Assembly (NCBI RefSeq): GCF_001411555.2
Contig: NC_049907.1
Span: 10,162,622-10,226,621, forward strand
Source of the DNA: Juglans regia
Lineage: Eukaryota > Streptophyta > Magnoliopsida > Fagales > Juglandaceae
Direction: 5' to 3'
Length of the DNA: 64,000 bases
Below, piece after piece: positions 24,488 through 36,559 of this stretch. The position numbers were made by a program, and so were the translations under genes. Below the pieces are notes generated by a model that saw only the letters and a program-made list of their open reading frames with translations, was not told the origin of the DNA and made no database searches. Every line of letters begins with the position of its first letter. Position 1 is the stretch's first letter.

Positions 24488-24625
24488 ATTCGGTCCAGTC
24501 CGGTCCGAAAAACCATCGGACCGTGGACCGGACCGAATTCATTCGATCCTTTTAATTTCAGACCAGACCGGACCGGAACCACTCCCGGTCCGGTCCGGCC
24601 GGTTATTCCGGTCCGGAGCGCCCGA
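24488..24625. repeat. Right subterminal GGTCCG array of the hAT element
   Basis: The counterpart of the left array. It has GGTCCGGTCC and CGGACCG words in both orientations up to the terminal ATTCTCACCCCTA. Confidence 0.85.
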
Positions 24626-25079
24626 TTCTCACCCCTAATTAACTCCATACTTCTATACTAGCAAGTTAATTACATAGGTTTTCATTACCAATTTGCTGAC
24701 CACTCCCATTGGAAAGTTGTTGTATTTGATAGTCAAACAACAATTCAAATAAGTATTTTGCAAGTTCAAGACCAACATTTTACAAACAAGTTTTTTTTTT
24801 GGGTAAGTAAAAAACATTTTACAAACAAGTTAATATGCATACTCCAATTAAGTTCACAAACTATCATTTTCATACACATATTTCAATCAAACATACGGAT
24901 ACCCCCTTTTGTACATCATAAACAAAACATAGGGGAAGTACCATTACAATTGTTGATCCATTCAGAAACCATAAACTCAATAACCAGCTATTTACATGTT
25001 ACAATCTATCCAAACCAAGCAAATACTATTACAAATGTGAGAATCCAATAAAAATACAATAATTTCTATTTTTCCTTTT

Positions 25080-25290
25080 GAACATTTCTCTCTTTCTCTC
25101 TCTCTCTCTCTCATTTTATCTTCCCTTTTATGAACTTCAAACTTGCACAATAGTACGTCATCTAACGTCTTCCCAACCACATTCTCTCTTGTACGAATGT
25201 TCTCTTCTAGCAAATGAAGTATATCCGCCCATACGAAAAATTTACAACTTGCTTCTCCCTGGACACGGTATGAAAATTTAACCAAATCAT
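25080..25290 (-). pseudogene. GRF-type zinc-finger protein fragment
   Basis: On the minus strand, an AG acceptor-like site (TGTCCAG) near 25263 is followed by a frame reading GEASCKFFVWADILHLLEEN and then a charged segment RKREDKM-like ending in an Arg/Glu repeat encoded by a GA microsatellite (25081-25112). A C-x-F-F-V-W-x-D segment followed by a charged helix is typical of the C-terminal part of plant zf-GRF proteins. The N-terminal finger exon, with its Cys-Gly-Cys-Gly start, is not visible nearby. I read it as an isolated exon or relic, possibly carried by a transposon. Confidence 0.4.
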
Positions 25291-25319
25291 GTTGATGTAC
25301 AAGTTGCAAACTGAAACTA

Positions 25320-28300
25320 TATGCAAATATAACAAAGATAAAGTTGTTTTACTGTGTTAATGACCTGGAGAAAGAAAGCCAGCACCTACTTGAAGAACTT
25401 AGTTAATAAGTTGCAGTTAAGTTTTTCCACTTAATCTAACCAGTAGTATGCCACCAAATACTAATAATAAAATCCCGACAAACTGGCAATAATCAGATTA
25501 GCTTGGAAGACAAATAGACATTGCAGGATGTCCTCCCTTCCATAAAATGTTTTAGAAGACAACAATACAAAATCTTAATTGTGAGGATAACGTTACTTAT
25601 AAGAAAAAAAATTGTGAGAATAACATTCTTTATTGATGAAAGTTTTTGATAGATTGAAGTTGCTAAGTTGTGCATACCAAATGATCAAGTATACATGTTA
25701 TTTCAGATTCAAAATGATACAGGTATACAAAATGATCACAAAGTATACATGCTAATTTGCTCATTTGAAGTTGCTACAAGTATACAAGTATACGAAATGA
25801 TCACAAACTATCACAAAGTATACATGTTATTTCAGGTATACATGATCAGGTAAACGAAATTATCAGTGCTTTGATGGATGAAAAATCTATGTTTTTCTCT
25901 TTTAACTTGCAACCATCATCTAGAGGGTCCGATTGGCCAATTTAAACACATAATTGCTAGTCAAACTTCTTGCTTTTACATCCTCTATATCACAGACTCT
26001 AAAAATCATAGATTTCTTGCTAGTCAAACTGATAAAAGGTTGTATAATTATCAATACGGAGTATGATAAAACACAGACATAGTACTATATCACAGATCCA
26101 AAAATCGTTGTATAAAATATTTGAAGAAGATTCTGTGGTTAGGAAAATTAATCTTACTGTCACGAGATACGGATCTGGATGAAAGGACGAGTTCTTAATT
26201 TCCAAATGTTTGTGTTTGCCCTAGAATCGCAGAGAAGAAAAGAGATAGAGTGATAGACTGAGGACCACGCTGAGCATTTCCCTAGAATCGACTTTTTCAC
26301 TTTGGCTACTATGCCCAATAGAGTCCAACCCTCGATTGGATCACATATATATCCCGAAGATTTTCACTGAGAAAAGAAGGGAGGAGATTTTGGGGTAGAG
26401 TCCGATTTTGAGATTTTGGGGCAGAGGCACGAGGAGAATTGGAGATTTTGGGATTCTAGGGAAGTCTATGCTTTGTTTGTCTCAGGAAACGAGGAGAGGA
26501 GATTTATAGCGGAGAGGAGACTTCAATTCCGCGTGGGGAGGAACAACTGCAAGAGAGAAATGGAAGATCTTGGGGCGAGAGAGAACAGCCGATTCATTGT
26601 TAGTGAACCCGGTTGCCAGGTGTGGGGTGTAAATTACATGAATAATGATAGGGTATTATGAAAGTTATTATGGATCAACCATCATATTTGAATGAAACTT
26701 CATTAAATAACGCATTTTGATTGATAATTTCAAAACAATAATTTATTGGATGTTTTACGCCCGTTTAAAAATAATTTATTGATTGTTAATTTTAAACGAC
26801 TGCATCTGTATTGATAAATTAAATTATCCTCTGAATTTGGAAAAAAATAATTTATTGCCCTATTTATGAAAGAATTTTCACTCATTCAAATTATGAGAAA
26901 TGAGAAAAATCTATTGAAATTGTTAATTCTAAACGACGCAATGTTGATGCCCTATTTATGACTCATGAAATGGCTAAATTTTCGCTCATTGAAATTATCA
27001 GTTCACCGATTTATCTCTAATTCAGGTCGTATGTATTCAAATTTAACAATAACTTAAACCAAGTATTAAGTCCATCAAACCTTTTATCTGTTATCTATTC
27101 CTACCGATACATCTGCATGCACATACATTCGGTCATTTATTGTATTTACTCTATTAGACATTAATTTCGTCTAATTAACATTACAATTCACCAATTGACA
27201 ATTACATATTAAAAAACCAAATATAAATAAATAAAATTTAAAAATAACTCACACAAACGCATCAAGTTAACCTTCATAGTCGAAGAAATCCCTTTATTTC
27301 TCATTGAGTTTGTTTTCATCTTTGTGCTGTTGGAAGCTACTAGGGATTTACTCTGATTGAAAGTATTGATCTATATTAATCAGTATTTTTTAGTTCTTCA
27401 AATATATGGTTTATGTTTATCTTCTCTTCTAAATCCCAAAATCAAAATTCTCCTCTATTTTGGTTTCAGATTGTATTGATCTCTCTATTGTTGGGAGGTA
27501 TTTAAATTTTGCTGGGTTTAAGGTAATCATCCGTATCTTTATTAATATGTTTTATGTTAACTATTAGAGAAAAAAAAATTCATGTTTTGCCTTTAAGATC
27601 TGCATATTTCACACCAGTTTTCTATTAATAAGTTACTAAAGATTAATAAAGAAATCTAAGTAAACATCTAGTGCATATAACTAACATTTCCTAATTTTGA
27701 AAGTATCAAACTAAGCTATCCTAAATCCAAAATTTTGAAAGGAAGAATCCGAAACTCATAAGTTTTTTTAGTTTAAAATATCCTAAACTACCCTATGCTT
27801 ACTATGTTGTGTTCTTTATGCTATTGTAAACTTCTTTTTTAAGGTATAGGGAGTTTTTGAGTTGAATGGGTATAAAATTATACACAATTAAACCATAAAT
27901 GACTAAATCAAGTCATGAAACCCCAACAAAACAAAGAAACAGAATTCTTAATAAAACATATACTTACAAAGTTGAAAGAAAGAAATGCTAAGTCCAAAGC
28001 CCCCCACCCAAAACCTGAAAAGAAAACACAAAAAACGGAAGATGAAGTTACAATTTGATTTTAAAATTACATTTTAATAAACAACTAAATAGAAGAACAT
28101 GCAAAATAGAAAACACGGAAAAAGGAACAAAACAAAATTGAAAGTATGATCTTGGATTTGATGGGTATAAATTATACACACAGAAACACAAGTATGTATG
28201 CATATACAGATATGATTCATCACTCATTATTTTGTGTCGGCTACATATTAGTTTTTTTTTCATAGTACTTGAATTATTATCCTTGTATTTGAATATAACA

Positions 28301-29490
28301 TACAAGAGAGAAATAATTCTATAATAAACCCATTTTAGAAACATTCATTGTAACCTTGAGCACTGTGTAAAAAATACGCAATAATTTTCATAATAAATAG
28401 CAAGATCTTGAGCAAAGTGAGGGAGAAGGATGAAGCTTAGAGAGAGAGAGAGAGAGAGAGAGGGCGTCGGGAGGAGTAGGTTTGGGAAGAAACAGAGAGT
28501 GAGGGAGGGATTAAGGAATGAACACTGAAGAGAGAAGAACATAAATGAAAGAGAGAAGAGAAGGCTTGGAAAATCGAGAAATGAGATAGAAAAACAAAAG
28601 AGAGAGAGGGGGAACGGAGAGAAGATGGAAGTGAAATGAGAAATTGACATATAGAAGGATATTATTAACATTCAATATTTATATACTTATATTTTTTTTC
28701 TTTGAAATTTAGTAATGTATTAATAAAACTTGAAACAATGTTTATATGTTTACGTGATTGACGCACATAAACCCTCTCTCTCTATATATAATCTAGGAAA
28801 AAATAAACAAATTAAACAAATAATAAGAAAAAATCCAAAATGAACAATTAAAAAGAAAGAATTGATTGTTTAGTAAAAATTTATGATTGATTGACGCACA
28901 TCTACCTTTTTTTTCTCATTTTTTTTAGCTAAGTTCATATAAACCCATTGACACACAACTTGACACACTAACGTATAAACCCAAACACTCTACTTATATA
29001 AATCGGAAGATACAAAATTTTAAAAGATAATAATTCAAAATTAAAAAAATGTGTAAATCTGAATGATTTTGATACAATAAGAAACCGACTGACACAAATC
29101 ACATGCCACATTTATCTATCTCTTTAGCCAAGACTCAAACCATCCCCTTTCCCCAAAATAAAAAATTAGTAGAGTAATATTTTAAAATAATTAGTAGAAA
29201 AATAGCTAGTAGTTGCTTGGAATAGGGAATTAAGTTTGACAAATAGTTTCTAAAACATTTTTTGTATGTGATATTGAAATATGCCTTTGTTAGATTCCAG
29301 TTTCATAATATTTTATCATTTGATTATTTATTTAATTGAGCGTAGGAAATTATTATTATTTGTTTATTTCATCTTACTTGTGTAGAACAGTATCCAACAG
29401 TTGAAACAATCTTTTCATTTTTTAACATAATGAGAAGTGGTAAGATTCTATAAATAACTTTTTAAAAAAGAATTTACAAACGAAAATATA
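25320..29490. other. Gene-poor AT-rich spacer
   Basis: No coding region is supported. Clustered GTATACA words occur at 25685-25850. A short duplication around TTGCTAGTCAAAC occurs near 25955 and 26017. G-rich exon-like sequence at 26380-26620 (open from an ATG at 26416 for 81 codons) shows no recognisable domain. A (GA)n-rich block lies at 28440-28640. There are several short A/T-rich repeats. Confidence 0.35.
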
Positions 29491-29519
29491 AATTTCTATA
29501 AAATTTAAGTTTGTAAAAT

Positions 29520-30370
29520 ATTTTTTGAAGATCATGGAAAACAACCTGCAAAAAGAGTCATGTATAGAAATTTACTAGAAGAGAAAAATGAAGAGATCTG
29601 TAGAAAATAAAGAGAAATATATGCTAAACAAAGAGCATCCAAAAGTAACTCGATTCGTATAAATGATTCCACATCGAGTAATGATTTCGATACATCTGTT
29701 GGTGATCAAACGACCACATCGATTGCTTGATATTCAAACAATGAGGCAAAGATAAATATGATTGACTTGGCCCAAGTATTTTATTACATGTAATGTGTTG
29801 GCTGTAATAAAGGAACTAGAAATAAATACAATGAAAGTTTCCTTTGTATATATTGCAAAAGCCAAGGGGTCTGCAAACCACGATATGTATCTTACAATTT
29901 TACTTTATAATTGATATCTAATTTAATTTATAATTTAACACTATTCAAATTGAAAATAATATATTCAATGCATTTAAAATACTAGGGCATATGTTGAACT
30001 GGAAGATATACTGGAAAGCTAGCTGCTACTATGTTTGGTGAAGTAATAGAAGAGGCATTTGGTTGTTTAGCAGTTAAGTTGATGGATCATGCTGGAGATG
30101 TATCTTTTAAAATTTTTATTCAAAAATTGAGTTTGGTTATAATGAGTTAATTAAAAAAGAAATTGGGTTTTTATTAATTATGTAAAGCTATTTAAAATTT
30201 ATTTTGTAGGAACATCGACCATATATTAAAAGCGTTGTGGAGAAATTATAAAAAAAAAAAATTGGAAGATTCAAGTTTATGTAGATCCAGAGAAATTGAA
30301 GGAGAAAAAATATAGGCATTATAATGTCCTCTCTATTGAGAAAATGCAAGATGAGGAAAATGCTAGATTG
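29520..30370 (+). pseudogene. RPA-like (replication factor A C-terminal) gene relic, possibly Helitron-derived
   Basis: Three plus-strand pieces fit a split RPA70-like single-strand-DNA-binding protein. First, 29526-29730 gives a basic helix (KRVMYRNLLEEKNEEICRK, TAA, REIYAKQRASK) of the kind found at the start of plant Helitron proteins. Second, 29795-29890 gives a C4 zinc ribbon (CVGC..FLCIYCKSQGVCKPRY), interrupted by a TAA just before it. Third, 30020-30105 (GKLAATMFGEVIEEAFGC) and, after a TTTTGTAG acceptor, 30211-30350 (VYVDPEKLKEKKYRHYN) match the OB-fold C-terminal half. Stops and a frameshift near 30015 disable it. A host RPA1-like pseudogene is the main alternative, since no Helitron helicase is visible. 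Confidence 0.5.
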
Positions 30371-30449
30371 TCATCCTAGAATCAAAATTATCTCAAACAA
30401 CTGTCATAAAACTATGGACGATATTTATTTATATGACCATGTTATAGCT

Positions 30450-31480
30450 TCTACTAATGCTCTTACTTTATAATATATCACAATGTGTAATTATTTATAA
30501 ATTACATAAACATTACATCGTTATTTAATTAACCAAAAACATTATGTCCTTATTAATAAAAAATTAGTTCATAACAAAAAAAAATTAAATATAAACTAAG
30601 AAAACATGCATTGCACATTGTTTTCACCTAGTATGTATATATATGTATATATATATATGTTACATACGACGCATAGTATTGATAAATAATTTGATGAAGA
30701 TTTTCTTTATTTGCGAAATGACATTTACAATTTCATGCTAACATATTAGTACGAATGATAATAAACTAACCGACTTGTAAATTCAATACGAACATAATAT
30801 AAAATAAATAGATTTGAATTTGATGTAAATGAATTCAAATCCAAATGAATTGACCCGATAAGACATGATGATTAGGATCAATTGCAAGTCAACTCGCAAA
30901 TGCCAGCAATCATCCATATAATCCGAATAAATTAAAATTTCAAAATTCTATAAATCTTTAGTTATACAAGTCTTTATTGTTGTTGGGATGTAATATTTAT
31001 GTTAGTATTTGACAAATTAATATTTCAAATTATTTCAATTTTTTTATATGTAATTTTATGTTTTGAATATATTGATTTTCTTATACATTATTCGTTTGAA
31101 TATTGAATCATTAAATATTTTATCATAAATTTAGTTATAATTGTGAATGATTTATATATTTATCCTTTTATTATATATGAAATTATGTAAATTTAGTCAA
31201 AATAAATATACAAGACTGTTCAACCTATTTATATGAAACTAGTTAAATGAGTTGAAATAGATCATGTTTAGATTTACCCAATAAGAGTTAATTATTAAAT
31301 AGGTTATGCGGGTCATGTCTTGTCATGTCACTCATTATTTATATGAGTGGTGATAAGATTTTAAGGTGTGACCCGTTTAATTAAATGGGTAAACCATATA
31401 GTTTAATATTCATGACTTACTATAATACGAACACGACTCATAAATACAAATTGACATCCCTACTAATACTAACAACACGT
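30450..31480. other. AT-rich sequence with a hAT-like end at about 31462
   Basis: At 31300-31462 the sequence carries GGGTCATGTCTTGTCATGTCA, GTGTGACCCGTTTAATTAAATGGG and ends in AATACAAATTGACATCCCTA. This matches the TAGGGATGTCAATTTGT type of plant hAT terminus, read in reverse. A related GACCCATGAATACAAATTG stretch lies at about 40698-40716. The other end is not identified, so this is a partial or decayed non-autonomous element. Confidence 0.4.
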
Positions 31481-31488
31481 ACGTTGCA

Positions 31489-32770
31489 TAGGGCTGCAAA
31501 CGAATCAAGTCAAGCAAAATTCGAATAAGGGTACTTAAGCTCGATTAGTATGTTTACTCATTCAAACTTGGCTTGTACTCAAATAAGACTCGAATATCCT
31601 TATTTGAACTCAGCTCATTAACCAGTTAATATTGCTCGAATTCGGTTTGAGTTCGATTAAAAATAAATAAATGACTCGTGCAACTCGAACTCGGTTTTTT
31701 TTTTTTTAAGTTCTAATTCTTATCTTTTGATTAATATAAAAACAAAAATTTACAAAAAATTTCTAACCATTTAGCTATTCAACCAAATAGTTTTGATTAA
31801 CAAATTCTAATGGTATAACTTTTTTTATAAAATAAATTAACTTATAGTTATAAATTAAAAAAATAATAGATAAGATGAATATATGAAACTAAACCATTTA
31901 ATTTATTGATAACATAATAAATCAGAATTCTAGTTGTATAATATATTCTTATTAAATATAAGTTATGAATATATTATAGCTTATATTATTAAATATTATA
32001 TTTATTAGTGTATCACACGGATATGATATAAGTATATAATTATAACATAATAAATTCATGTACATTTTTACACTATAAAAATATAATAATATGTATGCAA
32101 CTATAAATAATAATTAATAGTTATAACTTACAATATGTGTTATCATTTATCTAGTATAATGAAAACCATATTATGTGTAAGGTTAATGATATGATTCCTT
32201 ATTTAAAAAGAACTACCATCAACTTATGTTATGATCTGCATTATATACAAATTATAGCAAATCAATTATAGTTAATTTGGTAATTGTTTCAAATATGTGT
32301 ATTCACTCATTCATTTATTACTATATCAATAGGCTATAGTCTATGTAACAATTAGAAAATTAATATATAACATTAATGTTATATTAAATAATACATCATT
32401 AACTAAATTTATAAAATAAATTGTATTACAAACATAAAATAGCTTGATATATCATATAACTTGTAATAAAATACACAACTAAACATTCATAACTATTTAC
32501 ATAAAATATTTTCTATAAAAATAAAGAATAATACAAATTATCCTAAACACACTTTGGGAACATAATAAATATATTAAATAAGGCAAACTATATATATTAA
32601 TAATATATAATTTCTAAAAAAAACTATTAAAATACACATGTAATAAATATTATAATATACAACACATATTAGGAGCTTGAAAATGAGCTCAAATCAGTCA
32701 AGTCGAGCTTATACAAACTCTGTTCACAAATTTAAATCGAGTCAAACTGACTTTATACGAGTGTTGCTCT
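31489..32770. mobile_element. Decayed non-autonomous hAT-like element with CGAGCT/TCGA subterminal words
   Basis: The left end is TAGGGCTGCAAACGAATC, followed by repeated CTCGA/TCGAAC words (31530-31700). The AT-rich middle has no coding potential. The far side at 32670-32765 carries GAGCTCAAATCAGTCAAGTCGAGC and AATCGAGTC words in mirrored sense. The terminal CCCTA of the right end is missing, so it is probably truncated. Similar CGAGCTCGAGCTC words occur at 40195-40280. Confidence 0.45.
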
Positions 32771-32949
32771 TATATGTGACATGTGATAGTTATACATGCG
32801 TATGTATAAATAAATGCGAGTGTAACATGTGACAATTATATCTACTACTTCTTGCTCTTTTCAATTTCTACCGAATGGTAAATATTTTTATGAAAATTGA
32901 TGTAAAGATCCAATGATCGATGTTTCTCATGAAACTTGCTTGGTTTGGT

Positions 32950-33255
32950 TTCATAAGCATTTGAAGTCATCTCATTTCATCTCATCTCAACATTTAAACA
33001 CAATTCAAGTCTAAATATTTTTCAATTTTAAACTTTCAAATTTTCATCTAATCATTATAACTTTCTCAAACTTTAAAATAAAATACAAAAAATAATTTAA
33101 TTTTTTTTAAATCCCAAAACAAAAATAAGATTTAAAAATTATATTCTAACCCTATTTTAACTTTATAACTTTTTTATTCATTTTTTTCTCTCATTTCCTA
33201 AAATCCCATAAAAATGTTAACTCAAATCATTTCACTATTATTTATAAATTATCTT
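32950..33255. mobile_element. Degenerate GATGAGATGAG-family miniature element
   Basis: It starts with TCATCTCATTTCATCTCATCTCAAC and carries the family core in reverse orientation (ATCTAATCATTATAACTTTCTC, AAATAAAATACAAAA). It reaches TTCACTATTATTTATAAATTATCTTACT. The ends are eroded and no target duplication was seen. Confidence 0.45.
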
Positions 33256-33494
33256 ACTACTATTAACAAATTTTTTTTTTCGTATCATCTAATTTGTATA
33301 ACTAAAGGAGGTTGAGGTTGTAATCCTTGTAGCGTATCATATAAATATATGTATATATATATATATATATAAATAAATATATTTCATAATCAACACAACT
33401 CGATCTACATGAATATGTACGGAAATCTTGTAATCTTTTTCTAAGTGTTGGCAAAGAGAAATGCTTGGTTTTCCATTTTGGATCCGGAGCAGGG

Positions 33495-34005
33495 TTTTCC
33501 CACCTCAGATCGGACTGGACTGGAATGAATGAAAAATAAAAATAAAAAATATATTTTATATATATTATTTATATAATAATTGTATAATTTATTATATAAT
33601 TTTCATCTAACCTATCACCATTAATAATATAAAATTTTAAATATGTTATTAACACTTGTTAATATTCTATCAATTAACTAATATATAATATCAATTAGCT
33701 AATTATATAGTAATTATATAAATTAATAATGTAATTTTCATCTAATTTATTATCATTGACCATATAGAATATGTTTTTATTGAGTTAGTTATGTACTTTC
33801 CATTAATAAGTCACTTAATTTTAATTTAGTATCTTAAACAAATTTAAAAAATAATTGGGCCGGACCAAACGAACCGATTAGACCGGACTGGACCGATAGC
33901 TACTGGTCTATCCAGACCCTATGGGTGTTCGATCCAGTCTAGTTCGGGAAAATGATGGACCAGAACATTATTGGACTGGACCGGACCGACTGATTTGCAC
34001 CCTTA
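33495..34005. mobile_element. Non-autonomous hAT-like element with GGACCG/CGGACT words
   Basis: GATCGGACTGGACTGG at the left and, at the right, GGGCCGGACC, AGACCGGACTGGACCG and ACTGGACCGGACCGAC, ending GCACCCTTA. The subterminal words match those of the complete hAT at 19568-24637. The middle is AT-rich and non-coding. No convincing 8-bp target duplication was found and the left terminus is uncertain. It looks like an internal-deletion relative of that hAT. Confidence 0.5.
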
Positions 34006-34471
34006 GTGGGGATCATATAAATAGCAAGCTCCAGGTACGAGAAAACTCTCTAATCCTTAGACTATTTTACTGATTTATAAACTTTCGAAAATATTTATTG
34101 ACTTTGGCATTGGAGACTCTTCGGCCCCAAGGCCGTCCTCTCCTAATTGCCTTCTTCCCTGTCATTTACAGGCCCCTTTTTGAAGACTTGAGTTGTAGGA
34201 GCTGGCCAAAAAGCGTGCGAAACACGACATTAACAAGTTTTCTTGTCCAAAGGTTCCGTTCACTGCCTTGATTTTTTTTCTATGGGTGTTCACATGTTGA
34301 TTTATATATATATATATATATATATTAAGGGTATGTTTGGAAACACAATTGTTATCAAGTATTTTCACTATTATTCATAATATAATGAGATATTCTAAAT
34401 ATCCAAACGGGTCCTAACTCTTCAACCAAGAACTTTTTGAATTTTTTGCTTTCTTTCCTCCTTGTACCAAC

Positions 34472-35050
34472 TAGGGGTGTACAGGAATCGATCAGACCGG
34501 TCATCGGAGTACGAAATCGGCCGAAAGCGACAAGGAATCGGTTGGTGGGCGAGAGGATTTGAGGGAAAACCGATATCGGCGACTCGGTACCAGTTTGAAC
34601 CCCTGGGAAACTATTGAACCGATCGATCCTTTCTATTTATTTATTTATTTTTGAACATATGTATATAAAATGGTGTTGTTTTACTTAAATGAGTGAAACG
34701 ACGTCGTTTTGCCAAGTGGAACTAAAAGAAAAAAAAACATATAGAATGGCATCATTTTGAATTAGGTTTAATAAACCCCCATCTTATTCTTCTTCATCGC
34801 ATACAGACTATTTCCTCAGCAACCCTAAGCCCTAAGCCTTCTACTCTCACACGACAATGGACGCGGCATTCCTCCTCCATCATAGAGACGCCGATGGCAG
34901 ACTGAAGAATCGCGCCGCATCAAGATTGATAATATCGATTTTCTCTCCCCAATCGACCGTTTCGACCGATGTTGAGCTCTCATGGCAGACATTGGTAGCA
35001 TCTCAGTTTTGTCCAAAAATTGCACTGAAGGCATCAGTTTTCACCCCCTA
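34472..35050. mobile_element. 579-bp non-autonomous hAT element
   Basis: The termini are TAGGGGTGTACAGGAATCG and the complement of TAGGGGGTGAAAACTGATG. The flanking octamers are GTACCAAC (34464-34471) and GTGCCAAC (35051-35058), a 7/8 match consistent with an old target duplication. Inside are a GC-rich left arm with CGATCGG/CCGAT words, a GAAACGACGTCGTTTTG palindrome near 34696, and an open plus-strand frame at 34857-35051 (MDAAFLLHH..) with no known domain. That frame could be the leader of the parent transposase gene. Confidence 0.7.
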
Positions 35051-35186
35051 GTGCCAACCAACAGAGATTAAAACAAAAAAAGAGAGGGCTGAGTTTTGAT
35101 TATATCTTTTCTTGTGAAAAAAGAAACTATAATTGTTTGAAAATCAATGGAGATCATATATATATATATATGTATGTTATGCATCA

Positions 35187-35284
35187 GTCACTATTCATTC
35201 CTACACCCCATATCTATAAATTTTTTTTTCATAAGGTGTTGGGTGTGGAGTAGTAAATAGTGACTAATGAGAAGAATTTTTCAT
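35187..35284. mobile_element. Short miniature inverted-repeat element
   Basis: About 98 bp. The left end CAGTCACTATTCATTCCTAC pairs with the right end GTAGTAAATAGTGACTAATG, giving a 10-base perfect terminal repeat AGTCACTATT plus further pairing of the CACCC and GGGTGTGG blocks. It would fold into a single hairpin. The flanks carry TA tracts, so a target duplication cannot be judged. Confidence 0.55.
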
Positions 35285-35329
35285 ATATATATATATATAT
35301 ATACATACTCATAAACTTTTTAATCATCA

Positions 35330-36535
35330 TGGTATCTTTTGATATATTTTTTTTAAGGGAAATAATTTTATTGATCCATTCATTTAAATTAAAGAAATAC
35401 ACGAATGGAAATCCTCCATCTCAATAATTACATCCAAGATTTGCAAAGAATTCTTTGCCAAAACATGAGTAATGATGAATGCGCAGCACTCTAAATACCT
35501 TATTATTAAATTAAAATCTTGAAATATGAATAGAAATAATGAGATATAATTTATATTTTTGAATTTAATATATATTCACAATGAGATATATTTGAGCATA
35601 ATTTTATAATATTTTAAATCTCAAATATTACATTATTAGTTGGTGAGAGATAATTTGCAATTAGACTTTACACTTAGCTTTTTGAAACTTTATTATTCAG
35701 CTTTTACATTTGGTTTTATTTTGATGGCAGCCGTATGAAGTAAAATGCATGGCAACATATATATAGGTGAAAAGAATTGGAGCAGTCGTATATCACTTCA
35801 AGGACTTGGACTTATTCTACCAACTACTCTTGTACGACATGAAATGAAGGATTAAAAAAATAAAAAAAGAGACGAAGGAATCAACATGCAATACTGCACT
35901 TATTTGAATTGAAGGATTGTATGCGGGGACCTTTTGATTTTATGGAAGACTTTGCTTGATAAAAAAAAAATTTCTCGAGATTTTTGTTGTCTATTATATT
36001 TATAAATAATTAAATTTTTAAATAGGATTAAAAATGAATTTGTACATTACATAATATTTTTAATTTATGTATTTGATTTTCAATTATTAAAACTATTTTA
36101 TTTTATTATTCTCAATTTATTGTTGATATTTTCTTCTCCAAATAATCATAAAATTTATTATGTTTATAGATTCAATCATGCTTTTTCTATTGAATGGATT
36201 AGCTCTTTGATTATGTTTGGATCAATTATTTATCTATATTGATTTAATTCTTTATTGCAATATCGCTTCCTGAGTATATTGTCGTTGTTAGATTTTCTCA
36301 ATAGTTATAATAATTTACGTATTTTAAAAGTGATGAATGATTTTTCAATGGGTTACATTTGATCTAATCTTGGTTTATAAATCTATATATTCCGATTGGA
36401 AATTTTGAAAATTGAATTATTCGAAGAATTACGAATAATTAAAATATCATATTTGTGCAAGGGATTTCCGACGCTTTATTGTTCATCAAATTTGAATACA
36501 TTTTCCGTTAATCACTTTGCTTCACTTTAATTTAC
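35330..36535. other. No gene recognised
   Basis: AT-rich. A stretch at 35350-35500, read on the minus strand, resembles a LINE 3' tail (AAGAATTCTTTGC.., ATGGATCAATAAAATTATTTCCC, then an A-run), but no coding domain is attached. The rest shows nothing supported. Confidence 0.3.
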
Positions 36536-36559
36536 ATTTAAAATTAATCTTTACTCCAA

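Larger units (their letters stand above)
19568..24637 (-). mobile_element. Structurally complete 5.07-kb hAT transposon
   Basis: The termini are TAGGGCTGA (left) and the complement of TAGGGGTGAGAATCG (right). The element is flanked by a perfect 8-bp target duplication ATTAACTC at 19560-19567 and 24638-24645, the hallmark of hAT transposition. Both subterminal zones are dense in GGTCCG/CGGACC words (19580-19715 and 24488-24620). Inside is one transposase gene on the minus strand (22515-20380), mutated. A 46-bp palindrome, AT-rich tandem repeats and a GC-rich C/T stretch lie between the transposase start and the right end. The perfect target duplication suggests fairly recent insertion, yet the transposase carries several lesions, so it probably moved using a transposase supplied by another copy. 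Confidence 0.95.
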
